From AP-15 sp963781215 (GTDB lineage Bacteria; Pseudomonadota; Alphaproteobacteria; ATCC43930; CGMCC-115725): a DNA stretch of 64,000 bases. This document shows, one piece after another, positions 55,470-64,000 of this stretch. Positions within the stretch are counted from its first letter, which is position 1. Every line of letters begins with the position of its first letter. The notes beneath the pieces were generated by a model. It worked only from the letters and a program-made list of their open reading frames with translations, was not told the DNA's origin and ran no database searches. Where the stretch lies: positions 62,001 through 126,000 of the forward strand of contig CAWAFE010000028.1 of NCBI GenBank assembly GCA_963781215.1, written 5' to 3'. The translations under genes and the position numbers were made by a program.

Positions 55470-56755
55470 GCCGACCGGGCCAGCGCCTGCTCGAGAAAGG
55501 CTGCGCACGCCATCAGCCGCGCGTCGTCGCGGCTCCGCCCGACGAGCTGCACCCCGGTTGGCAGGCCGTTGGCGTCCCAGCGCGCCGGCAGGGTTGCGCA
55601 CGGCACGCCGAGCAATGTCCACATCCGGTTGAAGACCGGGTTGCCGGTATAGCCGAGGCCCTGCGGCGCTTCGCCGGGGGCCGCCGGCACGAGAAGCGCG
55701 TCGCAGCCGCCGAAAAATCCATCGAGGCCGGCCCGCGCCGCCTCGGTCCGTGCGAGCGCCGCATCGTAGACATCGGCGCCGATCGCCATTCCGGCATCCA
55801 GCATCTGGGCGAGCCGCGGCGACAGCTCGGCGCTGTGCCCGATGCGCTCATAGGCCAGTGAGCGGCACATCTCGAAGCCCATGACCGCGTCCTGCACCTT
55901 GTCGAGCCCGTGATGCTCGGGGGCGATCGCCAATTCGACGACCGCTGCCCCGACGCGTTCCAGTGCCGCTCGCGCGATGTCGAGGGCAGCCGCGGTGGCG
56001 GGCTCGGCCTCGTCCCACATCGGCGTGCGGTAGAGGCCGAAACGCGGGGGCTGTTCGGGCATCGCAAGGTGGCGCAGCGCCGGCCGCTCGGTCAGCACGC
56101 CGGCAAAGAAGGCCGCGTCCTCGACATTTCCGGCGAGGATGCCGACCGTGTCGAGGCTGTCGGCGAGCGGCTTGACCCCCGCCCGGCTGATCAGGCCAAA
56201 GCTCGGCTTGTAGCCGACGACGCCGCAATAGGCGGCCGGGCGGATCACCGAGCCTGCGGTCTGCGAGCCGAAGGCGAGCGGCGCCATGCCGTCGGCGACG
56301 GCGGCGGCCGAGCCGCTCGACGAGCCGCCAGGGGTGTGCGCGGGATTGCGCGGGTTCGCCGTTTTGCCCGGAGTGAAGGCGGCAAACTCGGTGGTGACGG
56401 TCTTACCGAGCACGACCGCACCGGCGGCGCGGGCCAGCGCCACGCAGGCGGCGTCGGCCGCCGGACGATGGCCGCGGTAGATCGGCGAGCCGTAGCCGGT
56501 CGGCATGTCGACGGTGTCGATCAGATCTTTGACCGCGATCGGCACCCCGTGCAACGGCCCGCGCGGCGGCTCCGCGTCGCGCCGCCGCGCCTCGGCCAGC
56601 GCCTGCTCGCGATCGAGGTATTGCCACGCGCCGACCACGCCCTCGCGCGCCTCGATCCGGTCGAGGTACGCCGTGGCCAGCTCAACGGCGGTGAGCCTGC
56701 GCTCGGCGATCCGCCGCGCTGCCTCGCGGGCGGAGAGGGGGCGAGTGTCGGTCAT
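55466..56755 (-). CDS. Amidase of the amidase-signature family
   Basis: A 429-residue cytoplasmic amidase. The catalytic triad is K76 (VPIAVKDLID), S145 (GGSSSGSAAAVA) and nucleophile S169 (GSQTAGSVIRPA), as in the amidase-signature family. The substrate is not predictable; members cut many aliphatic and aromatic amides and also serve Glu-tRNA amidation, from which this shorter, unlinked enzyme is probably separate. It is followed by a coupled lipoprotein gene and preceded by a short antitoxin-like ORF. Confidence 0.9.
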   Translation of the reverse strand: MTDTRPLSAREAARRIAERRLTAVELATAYLDRIEAREGVVGAWQYLDREQALAEARRRDAEPPRGPLHGVPIAVKDLIDTVDMPTGYGSPIYRGHRPAADAACVALARAAGAVVLGKTVTTEFAAFTPGKTANPRNPAHTPGGSSSGSAAAVADGMAPLAFGSQTAGSVIRPAAYCGVVGYKPSFGLISRAGVKPLADSLDTVGILAGNVEDAAFFAGVLTERPALRHLAMPEQPPRFGLYRTPMWDEAEPATAAALDIARAALERVGAAVVELAIAPEHHGLDKVQDAVMGFEMCRSLAYERIGHSAELSPRLAQMLDAGMAIGADVYDAALARTEAARAGLDGFFGGCDALLVPAAPGEAPQGLGYTGNPVFNRMWTLLGVPCATLPARWDANGLPTGVQLVGRSRDDARLMACAAFLEQALARSA

Positions 56756-56767
56756 GGCGAAACTCCG

Positions 56768-56875
56768 TCAGTCCTGCTGCCGAGTGTTCGCTTCTTCGCG
56801 GTCGAATGCGAAATCCGCAGGGAGCCGACCGCGGAACGTGCGCAGACGCCTCAGCAGCTTGTCACGTTCCGACAT
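56768..56875 (-). CDS. Antitoxin-like micro-ORF
   Basis: A 35-codon ORF with a very good ribosome-binding site (GAGGAGG, seven bases before ATG). The peptide, MSERDKLLRRLRTFRGRLP then ADFAFDREEANTRQQD, resembles the conserved C-terminal end of some type II antitoxins (LPADF-FDREEAN pattern). No toxin gene is adjacent, and the DNA-binding half is lacking. It is 12 bases upstream of the amidase, same strand. It could be a remnant or an unrelated small gene. Family resemblance is from memory of the pattern only. Confidence 0.4.
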   Translation of the reverse strand: MSERDKLLRRLRTFRGRLPADFAFDREEANTRQQD

Positions 56876-57009
56876 TCCAGCCTCCTCGGCCGTGTCGTCC
56901 GGGCTCGGTATCGGGCCGGTGTGGGGAGAAGGCCGCACAGGATTATTTGACAAGACCCAGCCTCCAACCTCAACTCGCATCCATCGCCAATTGAGCACAG
57001 CGGGGCGGC

Positions 57010-57600
57010 ATGATCGAGATTCCGGCGCGTCGGGGCAAGGCCGCGCGCATCCGCCAGGGCCAGCAGGTCAGGGTCGTCAACACAAGGGGCCAGCAGGTTG
57101 TCGACGCCTGGGCGTTTAACGCCGGCGACCTTGGCGAATTCATGTCGATGGAGCACAGCCGCGTCGCCATCGGGCATATCATCCCCGCGGTCGGCGACGC
57201 GCTCGTCACCAACCGGCGGCGGCCGATCCTGACCTTGGTCGAGGATACATCGGGCGGCATTCACGACACGCTCTTCGCCGCCTGCGACCGCTGGCGCTAC
57301 GAGACGCTCGGTTGCACGGAGTATCACGACAACTGCACCGACAACCTCGCCGCAGCACTGGCCGCACTCGGGCTGACGCCGCCCGAGACACCCTCGCCGC
57401 TGAACCTCTTCATGAATATCCCCGTCGTCGACGGCAACCGGGTCGAGGTGCGGCCGCCGGTCAGCACCGCCGGCAGCTGGGTGCTCCTTCGGGCCGAGAT
57501 CGACTGCGTCGTCGCCTTCTCCGCCTGCCCGCAGGATCTGCTGCCGATCAACGGCATCGGCATGCGCCCGACGGAGGCGCATTTCGAAATCCTCGATTAG
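57010..57600 (+). CDS. DUF1989 urea-carboxylase-associated family protein
   Basis: A 196-residue protein with the DUF1989 features: an N-terminal RRGKAARIRQGQQVRVVNTRG, FMSMEHSR, and a GCTEYHDNCTDNL cysteine cluster followed by LNLFMNIPV. The family occurs beside urea carboxylase or allophanate hydrolase genes, and some members act on guanidine or carboxyl groups. No urea genes are next to it here. It starts at ATG after a GGGGCGGC stretch. It is divergent from the amidase. Confidence 0.85.
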   Translation: MIEIPARRGKAARIRQGQQVRVVNTRGQQVVDAWAFNAGDLGEFMSMEHSRVAIGHIIPAVGDALVTNRRRPILTLVEDTSGGIHDTLFAACDRWRYETLGCTEYHDNCTDNLAAALAALGLTPPETPSPLNLFMNIPVVDGNRVEVRPPVSTAGSWVLLRAEIDCVVAFSACPQDLLPINGIGMRPTEAHFEILD

Positions 57601-57663
57601 AGGGCGCTCCGGCCGCCGAGACGGACCCTGGCGGCGTCGGGCCAAGGGGTCCATATTCCGGCG

Positions 57664-57855
57664 ATGACGACGTTTCTGACGATCCTCCTGGTGCTGGCGA
57701 TGCTGGGCGTCTTGACCGTGCTCGGCCTCGGGGTGGCCTCGATGCTGCGCGGCGGTGACCCGCGGCGCTCAAACAAGCTGATGCAGGGGCGGGTCATCAT
57801 GCAGGGGCTGGCGCTCTTGCTGCTGGCGATCCTGATGCTGCTGTCGCATCACTAG
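57664..57855 (+). CDS. HIG1-domain twin-transmembrane protein
   Basis: A 63-residue protein with two hydrophobic segments (TILLVLAMLGVLTVLGLGVASML and LALLLLAILML) separated by a polar, basic loop (RGGDPRRSNKLMQGRVIMQG). This hairpin pattern with S-N-K-L-M-Q-x-R-V is the HIG1 domain, which in relatives associates with respiratory cytochrome oxidase supercomplexes. The start ATG lies 60 bases after the DUF1989 gene, and cobalamin adenosyltransferase begins 15 bases after its stop. Confidence 0.85.
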   Translation: MTTFLTILLVLAMLGVLTVLGLGVASMLRGGDPRRSNKLMQGRVIMQGLALLLLAILMLLSHH

Positions 57856-57870
57856 CCGCGGGGGTACGCG

Positions 57871-58434
57871 ATGGTGCGGCTGACGCGGATCTATACGCGC
57901 GGCGGGGACAAGGGCGAGACCTCGCTCGGCGACGGCTCGCGGGTGCCCAAGCACGCAACGCGCGTCGCCGCCTACGGCACCGTCGACGAAGCCAACGCCG
58001 CGATCGGGATCGCCCGGCTCCATGCCGATCCGGCGGCCGAGGAGATGATGGGCCGCATCCAGAACGACCTCTTCGATCTCGGCGCCGATCTCTGCACCCC
58101 CGCTGGCGGCCGGCGCGATGTCGGCGCGCTGCGGATCCTCCCCGCCCAGGTCGAGCGGCTGGAGCACGAGATCGACGATATGAACGCGGCATTGCGCCCA
58201 CTCGACTCGTTCATCCTGCCGGGCGGCAGCCCGGCCGCTTCCTATCTCCATCTGGCGCGCACCGTGACCCGGCGGGCCGAGCGGCTGGTCAGCGAACTCG
58301 CCCAAACCGAGCCGGTCAACCCCGAGGCGCTCAAATACCTGAACCGGCTCTCGGACCATCTCTTCGTCCTCGGCCGGCGGCTCAACGACAACGGCGCCCG
58401 CGACGTGCTGTGGCGGCCCGGCGCCAACCGCTGA
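57871..58434 (+). CDS. Cob(I)alamin adenosyltransferase, PduO type
   Basis: Adds the 5'-deoxyadenosyl group of ATP to cob(I)alamin, making adenosylcobalamin. The 187-residue protein has the N-terminal ATP loop YTRGGDKGETSLGDGSRV. It also has RVAAYGTVDEANAAIG and the C-terminal SDHLFVLGRRLND with the cobalamin-contacting Phe/Arg pattern. This is the PduO/MMAB family, distinct from CobA. It is co-directional with the HIG1 gene, with a 15-base gap. Confidence 0.95.
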   Translation: MVRLTRIYTRGGDKGETSLGDGSRVPKHATRVAAYGTVDEANAAIGIARLHADPAAEEMMGRIQNDLFDLGADLCTPAGGRRDVGALRILPAQVERLEHEIDDMNAALRPLDSFILPGGSPAASYLHLARTVTRRAERLVSELAQTEPVNPEALKYLNRLSDHLFVLGRRLNDNGARDVLWRPGANR

Positions 58435-58483
58435 GAGCCTGTGAGGAATCAGGTGTTTGTTGGATCAAACCCGCAGAGTTCTC

Positions 58484-58508
58484 CCTCGCCCCCGCTTGCG
58501 GGGCGAGG
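58484..58508. repeat. REP-like palindrome upstream of the PNPOx-like gene
   Basis: A perfect 9-base stem, CCTCGCCCC and GGGGCGAGG, with a loop of CGCTTGC, lies between the adenosyltransferase and the PNPOx-like gene. It resembles short intergenic palindromes common in GC-rich alphaproteobacteria. No T run follows, so it is not an intrinsic terminator. Whether it is dispersed in the genome cannot be told here. Confidence 0.6.
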
Positions 58509-58555
58509 TGACCGGCCGCACGGCCAATTCTTTCACCCGCTCCGAGGATGAAGAA

Positions 58556-59026
58556 ATGAGCGAAAGCGATGCTCGGCCGCCAGTCAGCCGGCGCCGGCAA
58601 ATTCGGCTAAGCCCCGACGAGCAGGCCCAATTCCTGCGCGACAACCCGAAATGCGCGCTCGCCACGATCGACAAGGATGGGTTTCCACATGTCGTGGCGA
58701 TGGGGTTCTACGTCGAGGACGGCACCTTTTACATGACCTCCTATGCCAAGGCGCAGAAGGTGCTGAACATCCGGCGCAACCCGATGGTTGGGCTGATGGT
58801 CGAGACCGGCGGCAGTTATGCCGAATTGCGCGGCGTCATGGTGCGCGGCGACTGCGAGATCATCGAAGATGTCGAGACGGTACGGCAAGTCATGAACCAC
58901 CGCCGCAACAGCCCCGACTCGGGCCGGCGCGGCGCGCTCGACAGCGCCCCAAAGCGTGTCGTCCTCAAAATCACCCCGCACAAGACCGCCAGCTGGGACC
59001 ACCGCAAGCTCGGCGGCAGATACTGA
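58556..59026 (+). CDS. Pyridoxamine 5'-phosphate oxidase-like flavoprotein
   Basis: A split-barrel FMN-binding family protein, 156 residues from the ATG of MSESDARPPVSRRRQ behind a GAGGATGAAG site. The barrel is visible as KCALATIDKDGFPHVVAMGFYVEDGTFYMTSYAKAQKVLN, then VGLMVETGGSYAELRGVMVRGDCEII. These resemble PNPOx-like and F420-binding oxidoreductases; the cofactor cannot be settled. The frame upstream to 58457 crosses a palindrome and is not conserved. It stands alone after the adenosyltransferase. Confidence 0.75.
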   Translation: MSESDARPPVSRRRQIRLSPDEQAQFLRDNPKCALATIDKDGFPHVVAMGFYVEDGTFYMTSYAKAQKVLNIRRNPMVGLMVETGGSYAELRGVMVRGDCEIIEDVETVRQVMNHRRNSPDSGRRGALDSAPKRVVLKITPHKTASWDHRKLGGRY

Positions 59027-59302
59027 CGCGCGACCTCGATTAAGGTCGTCCGCGTGATTCGAATCCTCCGTCGTTCTTGCAAGGCTGTCTGGAAACCGAG
59101 TCGACTACTTGAAACTGGGAGCCACTGCTGTCGTTCATCGTCCTCGGTGAGGCCAACGCAATCCGACGCGATGCGCGACCAACGGCGCGCCAAACTGTCT
59201 CGAGGGCTGAACCTTCGAGCAATCGTCGATTCTCGAGGACGAGAACGAGCCGCCACCGTGAACGCCGCAAAGCCTGGGCTGGCTTCTCGGCGGTCGAAAC
59301 TG
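59027..59302. other. Gene-free stretch with lower GC
   Basis: No open frame here has a plausible start and codon usage, and I found no RNA gene or repeat. The base composition is visibly less GC-rich than the genes to the left, and this is where the composition of the window changes. It may mark an insertion boundary. Confidence 0.4.
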
Positions 59303-59331
59303 TTGGCTAGCTGAATGTACCATGGCATAAC
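59303..59331 (+). promoter_or_regulatory. Candidate promoter of the FAD oxidase gene
   Basis: TTGGCT (59303-59308) and CATAAC (59326-59331) are separated by 17 bases. Each matches the consensus at four of six positions. The transcript would start about 70 bases before the ATG at 59407. Confidence 0.3.
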
Positions 59332-59406
59332 TTCCTATTATGACAGGCGACCAGACCTGTGTCGGAGCAATCCGGCCTCTGTAGCTTCACAAACGCGGAG
59401 ACAGCG

Positions 59407-60780
59407 ATGATCGCGGCGCCATCTTTGACCGACACGGTTGGTGAACTAGCCAAGTCTTTCACCGGGCAGATCCTCCAGCCCTCGGATCCGGGCTACGAGG
59501 ATGCCAGGAAGGTCCATAACGGCCTGATCGACAAACGGCCGGCACTGATCGCGCGCTGTCGCGGTGTCGCCGACATCGCCGACGCCATAAAGGTGGCGCG
59601 AGATCAGAAGCTCGAAGTCGCCGTCCGCGGCGGCGGCCACAACGTGGCGGGGCGGTCGACGATCGACAATGGTGTGTTGATCGATCTGTCGCTGATGACA
59701 GGCATTCACGTCGATCCGAAGGCCCGCGCCGCCCGCGCGCAGGGTGGCCTCACATGGCACCTCTTCAACCGTGATACGCAACTCCATGGGCTCGCCACGA
59801 CCGGAGGCGTGATCTCGACGACAGGCATCGCCGGCCTCACGCTCGGCGGCGGAATCGGCTGGCTCATGGGCAAGCACGCCCTGGCCCTCGACAATCTCCT
59901 CTCGGTCGAGGTCGTACTGGCTGACGGCAGCGTCGTTACTGCCAGCAACGAAAGCAACGCAGACCTGTTCTGGGCTCTGCGCGGCGGTGGCGGCAACTTT
60001 GGCGTGGCGGCATCGTTCGAATATCGCCTGCACCCGGTCGGGCCCCTCATCACCGGCGGCGTCATCGCCTACCCTATCAGCGCGGCCTGGGACGTGCTTC
60101 GGTTCTTCCGCGATGTCACCGCGTCGCTCCCTGACGAATTCACGGTATTTGCCGGTCTGATTCACGCACCCGATGGGTCGGGTACAAAACTGGTGGCAAT
60201 GGTGCTGTGTCACTGCGGGCCGCTCGACGCCGGCGACCGTGCCGCGCAGCCGATCAAGCAGTTCGGCGCGCCGGTCATGGATGTCATCGGAGCGATGCCC
60301 TATTCGCAGGTCAATACGATGCTCGACGCCGCCTATCCCCGTGGGGCGCTCAACTATTGGAAGTCAAACTTTCTATCCAGCCTGAGCGACGAGGCGATCC
60401 GCACGATGATCGATTGCTTCGAGAAATGCCCGACGCCGATGGGGCAGCTGCTGCTCGAGCATTTCCATGGCGCGGTCACTCGTGTCGGCGTTACGGACAC
60501 TGCATTCCCACACCGTGCCGAGGGCTACAACCTGCTCGTGCTGTCCGAGTGGATGGACCCGAAAGACAACAACACCTGCATCGCCTGGGCCAGGGATTCC
60601 TATTCCGCCATGCAGCCGTTCATGGGCTCCAGCCGCTATGTGAACTATCTCGGAGACGACGAACAAGGCGACGCGACCGCTGCTGCCTACGGGCCGAACT
60701 ATCGACGGCTTCAGGAGCTCAAGGCGAAATACGACCCCGACAATTTCTTTCACATGAACCAGAACATTCGTCCCCGTTGA
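59407..60780 (+). CDS. FAD-linked oxidase of the berberine-bridge type
   Basis: A 457-residue FAD-dependent oxidoreductase of the p-cresol-methylhydroxylase superfamily. The flavin-binding VRGGGHNVAGRST (His for covalent 8-alpha attachment) is near the N-terminus, and GIAGLTLGGGIGW follows. The usual second covalent Cys (in GLACDNL-like sequence) is replaced: HALALDNL. So the cofactor may be held by one bond. The C-terminal BBE domain ends YDPDNFFHMNQNIRP. The ATG at 59407 has a GGAG site; a GTG at 59359 is an alternative. The substrate may be a sugar or a secondary metabolite. It has no clear operon partner. Confidence 0.88.
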   Translation: MIAAPSLTDTVGELAKSFTGQILQPSDPGYEDARKVHNGLIDKRPALIARCRGVADIADAIKVARDQKLEVAVRGGGHNVAGRSTIDNGVLIDLSLMTGIHVDPKARAARAQGGLTWHLFNRDTQLHGLATTGGVISTTGIAGLTLGGGIGWLMGKHALALDNLLSVEVVLADGSVVTASNESNADLFWALRGGGGNFGVAASFEYRLHPVGPLITGGVIAYPISAAWDVLRFFRDVTASLPDEFTVFAGLIHAPDGSGTKLVAMVLCHCGPLDAGDRAAQPIKQFGAPVMDVIGAMPYSQVNTMLDAAYPRGALNYWKSNFLSSLSDEAIRTMIDCFEKCPTPMGQLLLEHFHGAVTRVGVTDTAFPHRAEGYNLLVLSEWMDPKDNNTCIAWARDSYSAMQPFMGSSRYVNYLGDDEQGDATAAAYGPNYRRLQELKAKYDPDNFFHMNQNIRPR

Positions 60781-60985
60781 GCAGGCTGGAGATCGTCGAT
60801 GGCGCTGGTCGCTCGGGGGAAGAGCCTCAGCGAGCCCAGCGCGCAAGAGTGCAGCGCCTGTCGCCTTTAATCGTCGCGGATTGGCGCCTCCTTTCGCACG
60901 CACGGCGGATGCCGGGCGTCGCGGGCGAGCGGCTTTTTTGCGACAGCACCGGCGAAACCGCGGCGCTCGGCGATCTGGCGGTTGG

Positions 60986-62376
60986 TCACCAGTTAACCGT
61001 CATCCGGACGCCAAAGATCAGATCGTTTTTCAACGGCACGGCGCTTTGCGCGGTCGGAATCCCGGCGCCGGGGTTGACGACGAATTGCACATCCGGCTGC
61101 GCATAAAGCCACGGGGCCAGCCGTGCTCGGTAGGTCGCCTCGATCACCGTTTCGCCCCGCCTGTAGAGGGTGCCGGTGCCGGTATGGAAGATAAGATCGC
61201 TGCTGAAGTGTCGCGCGCCAGCGCCGATCCCGGCATAGGTTAGTGCCAAGCCGGCGGCATCCTTAGGTCTTCCGGGGATTGGTCCCTTTGAATTCACGCC
61301 GCCAGCGATGAACAGGTTGCTGAGGTTACGATCCTCGGGCGCGATCATCGCCTGCAAGAAGATGCTGATTCCTTGCGTGTCGGTGTCTGGCTTCTTCCAG
61401 ACCCTCTGATCGGCAACGGCGTAAACGGCATGGTTAGTGGCGTGTAGCAGCGGGATGCCGGTGCTCGCCGGATCAGCCAACGACAAACCCGCGGTATCGT
61501 GCAACGGATCGGCGAAGGGCCCCGTGGCTACCCATGCGCCGAGCTTGTAAGTCGCGGGCATGCCAAGGCTTGCCAAAACGCTGGGCGAGTACCACAGCTC
61601 GGCGATGGACAGCGTGTGATCATTTAGTCGGAACGCCGTGCCATGCCGATCCCGCAGTTGCGGATCGCCGGACCCTGGCGGCGCGGGATCGCCGTTGTAG
61701 ACCGCGCCGATCAGCGTGATTTCGTCGCTCGGCTGATACTGTGCGCGGACAAAGGGCGTGGCGAGCGGGTAATTAGGCCCGCCCGACGGCAGATCGAGCT
61801 CCATCAACGGCGGAAATCCAAAGCTCGAATTGAGGTATAGCACCGCATTTTGCGACCGCATCAGCTCGTCGTTAGCGCCTTCCTGGCCAAAGCGAAGCGC
61901 GAACTTGCCGCCGAACATCTGCTGCTCGAACCACAGGTCGTAGAGCTTGGTGCTGGCAGTCGCCTCGATGCTGCTGACCAGCTGCAGAGCGCCGACGCGC
62001 AGCGGCGTCGGCCCGACGCCTTGGATTTGAAAGCCGCTCGCAAATAGACTGCCGCCCTTCCACCCGACCGCCTTGTCGAGATCGATGGCCAGGCTCGCGG
62101 TCAGCAAACCGTCAGCGGCGCCGCCGCGACTGAGCCCGCCAGTAACATTGCCCCAAAGCTCGCTCTGCTGCTGCAAGGCGAAGGTGACACCCGCGTTCAC
62201 CAGTCGAGTGCGCAGGCCATCCCAATCGCCGGTCAGGGTGTCCCGCTGCCACAAATCTTGATTATCGGTCGAGGTCTCCGCCGATATCGACGTCGGCCCG
62301 TAGCACGTCGCCAGCGCAAGCACCACAAGGGCTGGCACAACAGCGCTGCGGCCGGCCGACGCTGCACGCGAAGCGC

Positions 62377-62380
<4 letters not shown>
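60986..62380 (-). CDS. OprB-type carbohydrate-selective porin
   Basis: Outer-membrane beta-barrel protein of the OprB family, 464 residues including a signal peptide (about 35 residues). Typical features are WQRDTLTGDWDGLRTRLVNAGVTF near the mature N-terminus, a KLYDLWFEQQMFGGKFALRFGQ strand with the RxGQ motif, and aromatic-flanked strands up to the C-terminal FGVRMTVNW, whose last residue is aromatic as in porins. It starts with GTG overlapping the nickel permease stop (GTGA), so it belongs to the nikR operon. A nickel or chelate route across the outer membrane is an inference from this. Confidence 0.9.
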
Positions 62381-63441
<1,061 letters not shown>

Positions 63442-63493
63442 GATCCTTCACTCCCCAAAGAGCCTGGGTGGCGGTCACAAAAACAGGGTTGCT

Positions 63494-63967
63494 TCAGACT
63501 CTCGGATGAGCGTGAAGGTGCTCGCTCGCGGGCGACCCGCCCTGATGCGCATGCGCCGCCGTCTGGATAACGACCGGCACAAAGGCAACCTGGCCGTGAG
63601 TGACGCCGCGCTCGGCGATCACGGTCCGGGCAAATTCGCGCACCGCAGACACATCGCCGCGCAGCACCGCGACTTCGAGGCAGCTGTCATGGTCGAGATG
63701 AACATGCAGCGTCGCAACTTGCAGCTCGTGATGCGCGTGATGCGCCCCGGTCAGCCGTCTGGCCAGTTCGCGCGTATGGTGGTCGAACACGTAGGAAAGA
63801 GTGGCTACGCACTCGCCGGGCATACCGCTCTCGGTTCGCACCCGCCCGAGACCGAGACGCGCGAGATCGCGGACCGCCTCGGAGCGGTTCTCATAGCGAT
63901 GATCCGCCATGAACGTCGCAAGCTCGGCTGCGAACTCGCCAGACATGCTGATCGTGACCCGTTCCAT
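63494..63967 (-). CDS. nikR: Nickel-responsive regulator NikR
   Basis: Ribbon-helix-helix repressor whose C-terminal ACT-like domain binds Ni2+. The 157-residue protein has the N-terminal RHH (MERVTISMSGEFAAELATFM). Nickel ligands are H77, H88, H90 and C96 (in LHVHLDHDSC), matching H76, H87, H89 and C95 of E. coli NikR with a shift of one. It is the first gene of a unit with a nickel permease and a porin. The C-terminus has extra His (AAHAHQGG ... HLHAHP). Confidence 0.95.
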   Translation of the reverse strand: MERVTISMSGEFAAELATFMADHRYENRSEAVRDLARLGLGRVRTESGMPGECVATLSYVFDHHTRELARRLTGAHHAHHELQVATLHVHLDHDSCLEVAVLRGDVSAVREFARTVIAERGVTHGQVAFVPVVIQTAAHAHQGGSPASEHLHAHPRV

Positions 63968-63990
63968 ATCAGCGGCTTTCCTGATTTGAG

Positions 63991-63996
63991 GTATGA
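63991..63996 (-). promoter_or_regulatory. Candidate NikR half-site
   Basis: The bases GTATGA occur 24 bases upstream of the nikR start, at the edge of the window. E. coli NikR binds GTATGA-N16-TCATAC. The second half would lie beyond the right end, so this cannot be confirmed. A six-base match has a high chance rate. Confidence 0.3.
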
Positions 63997-64000
63997 TCTC

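Noticed and set aside
59054..59328. Small open frames in the gap before the FAD oxidase
   Set aside because: No ribosome-binding sites, no conserved motifs and overlapping frames on both strands; most likely chance.

Overview
The window reads as chromosomal DNA of a GC-rich alphaproteobacterium. The lineage call rests on the fused beta / str / S10 / spc ribosomal superoperon order, a glycine-dependent (C4 pathway) 5-aminolevulinate synthase, a long RNase E with an acidic insert, pqqABCDE, and protein sequences that look Rhodospirillales-like. The family-level position is inference only.

Layout. 1-12.7 kb (minus strand): the str-S10-spc run from rpsL back through fusA, tuf, rpsJ and on to rplR and the first codons of rpsE. 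A strong promoter lies just upstream of rpsL. 12.8-17.3 kb (minus): a sugar-type ABC importer (ATPase, two permeases, solute-binding protein) sits between rpoC and rpsL, which are normally adjacent. 17.4-29.1 kb (minus): rpoC, rpoB, rplL, rplJ, rplA, rplK, nusG, secE and tRNA-Trp, with a TTGACA promoter upstream of the tRNA. 29.3-32.6 kb (minus): a ketopantoate-reductase-like protein, an NAD-dependent epimerase-like protein and an MFS exporter. 32.7-38.0 kb (plus): a TPR protein, a GH10 xylanase and a complete pqqABCDE operon. 38.0-42.4 kb (minus): a two-subunit molybdenum hydroxylase of the isoquinoline oxidoreductase type, a ThuA-like protein and a glycine/asparagine repeat protein. 42.6-49.2 kb: a small HdeA-like lipoprotein and maleylacetoacetate isomerase (plus), then a DsbA-like protein, an M48 peptidase and RNase E (minus). 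49.7-53.8 kb (plus): PBP1A, prfB with its programmed frameshift, and a YdcF-like protein. 53.9-56.9 kb (minus): hemA, a small lipoprotein, an amidase and an antitoxin-like micro-ORF. 57.0-60.8 kb (plus): DUF1989, a HIG1-domain protein, cobalamin adenosyltransferase, a PNPOx-like flavoprotein and a BBE-type FAD oxidase. 61.0-64.0 kb (minus): nikR, a NiCoT nickel permease and an OprB-type porin.

A striking technical feature is that six loci (tuf, rpoC, a permease, the ABC solute-binding protein, the ketopantoate-reductase-like gene and the molybdenum hydroxylase large subunit) are each interrupted by extra single bases. Every one I resolved is a +1 insertion and none is a deletion. Since tuf and rpoC are essential, I read most of these as insertion-type sequencing errors. 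The solute-binding protein, with about five, may be truly decaying. The prfB frameshift is different: it carries the complete programmed-frameshift signal and is genuine.

I found no clearly unprecedented multi-gene system. The best biological leads are the NikR / Ni-permease / porin operon, the ABC importer placed inside the RNA polymerase-ribosome superoperon, the xylanase-pqq arrangement with all-GTG coupled starts, the glycine/asparagine repeat protein, and a candidate FNR-type box in front of an HdeA-like lipoprotein.
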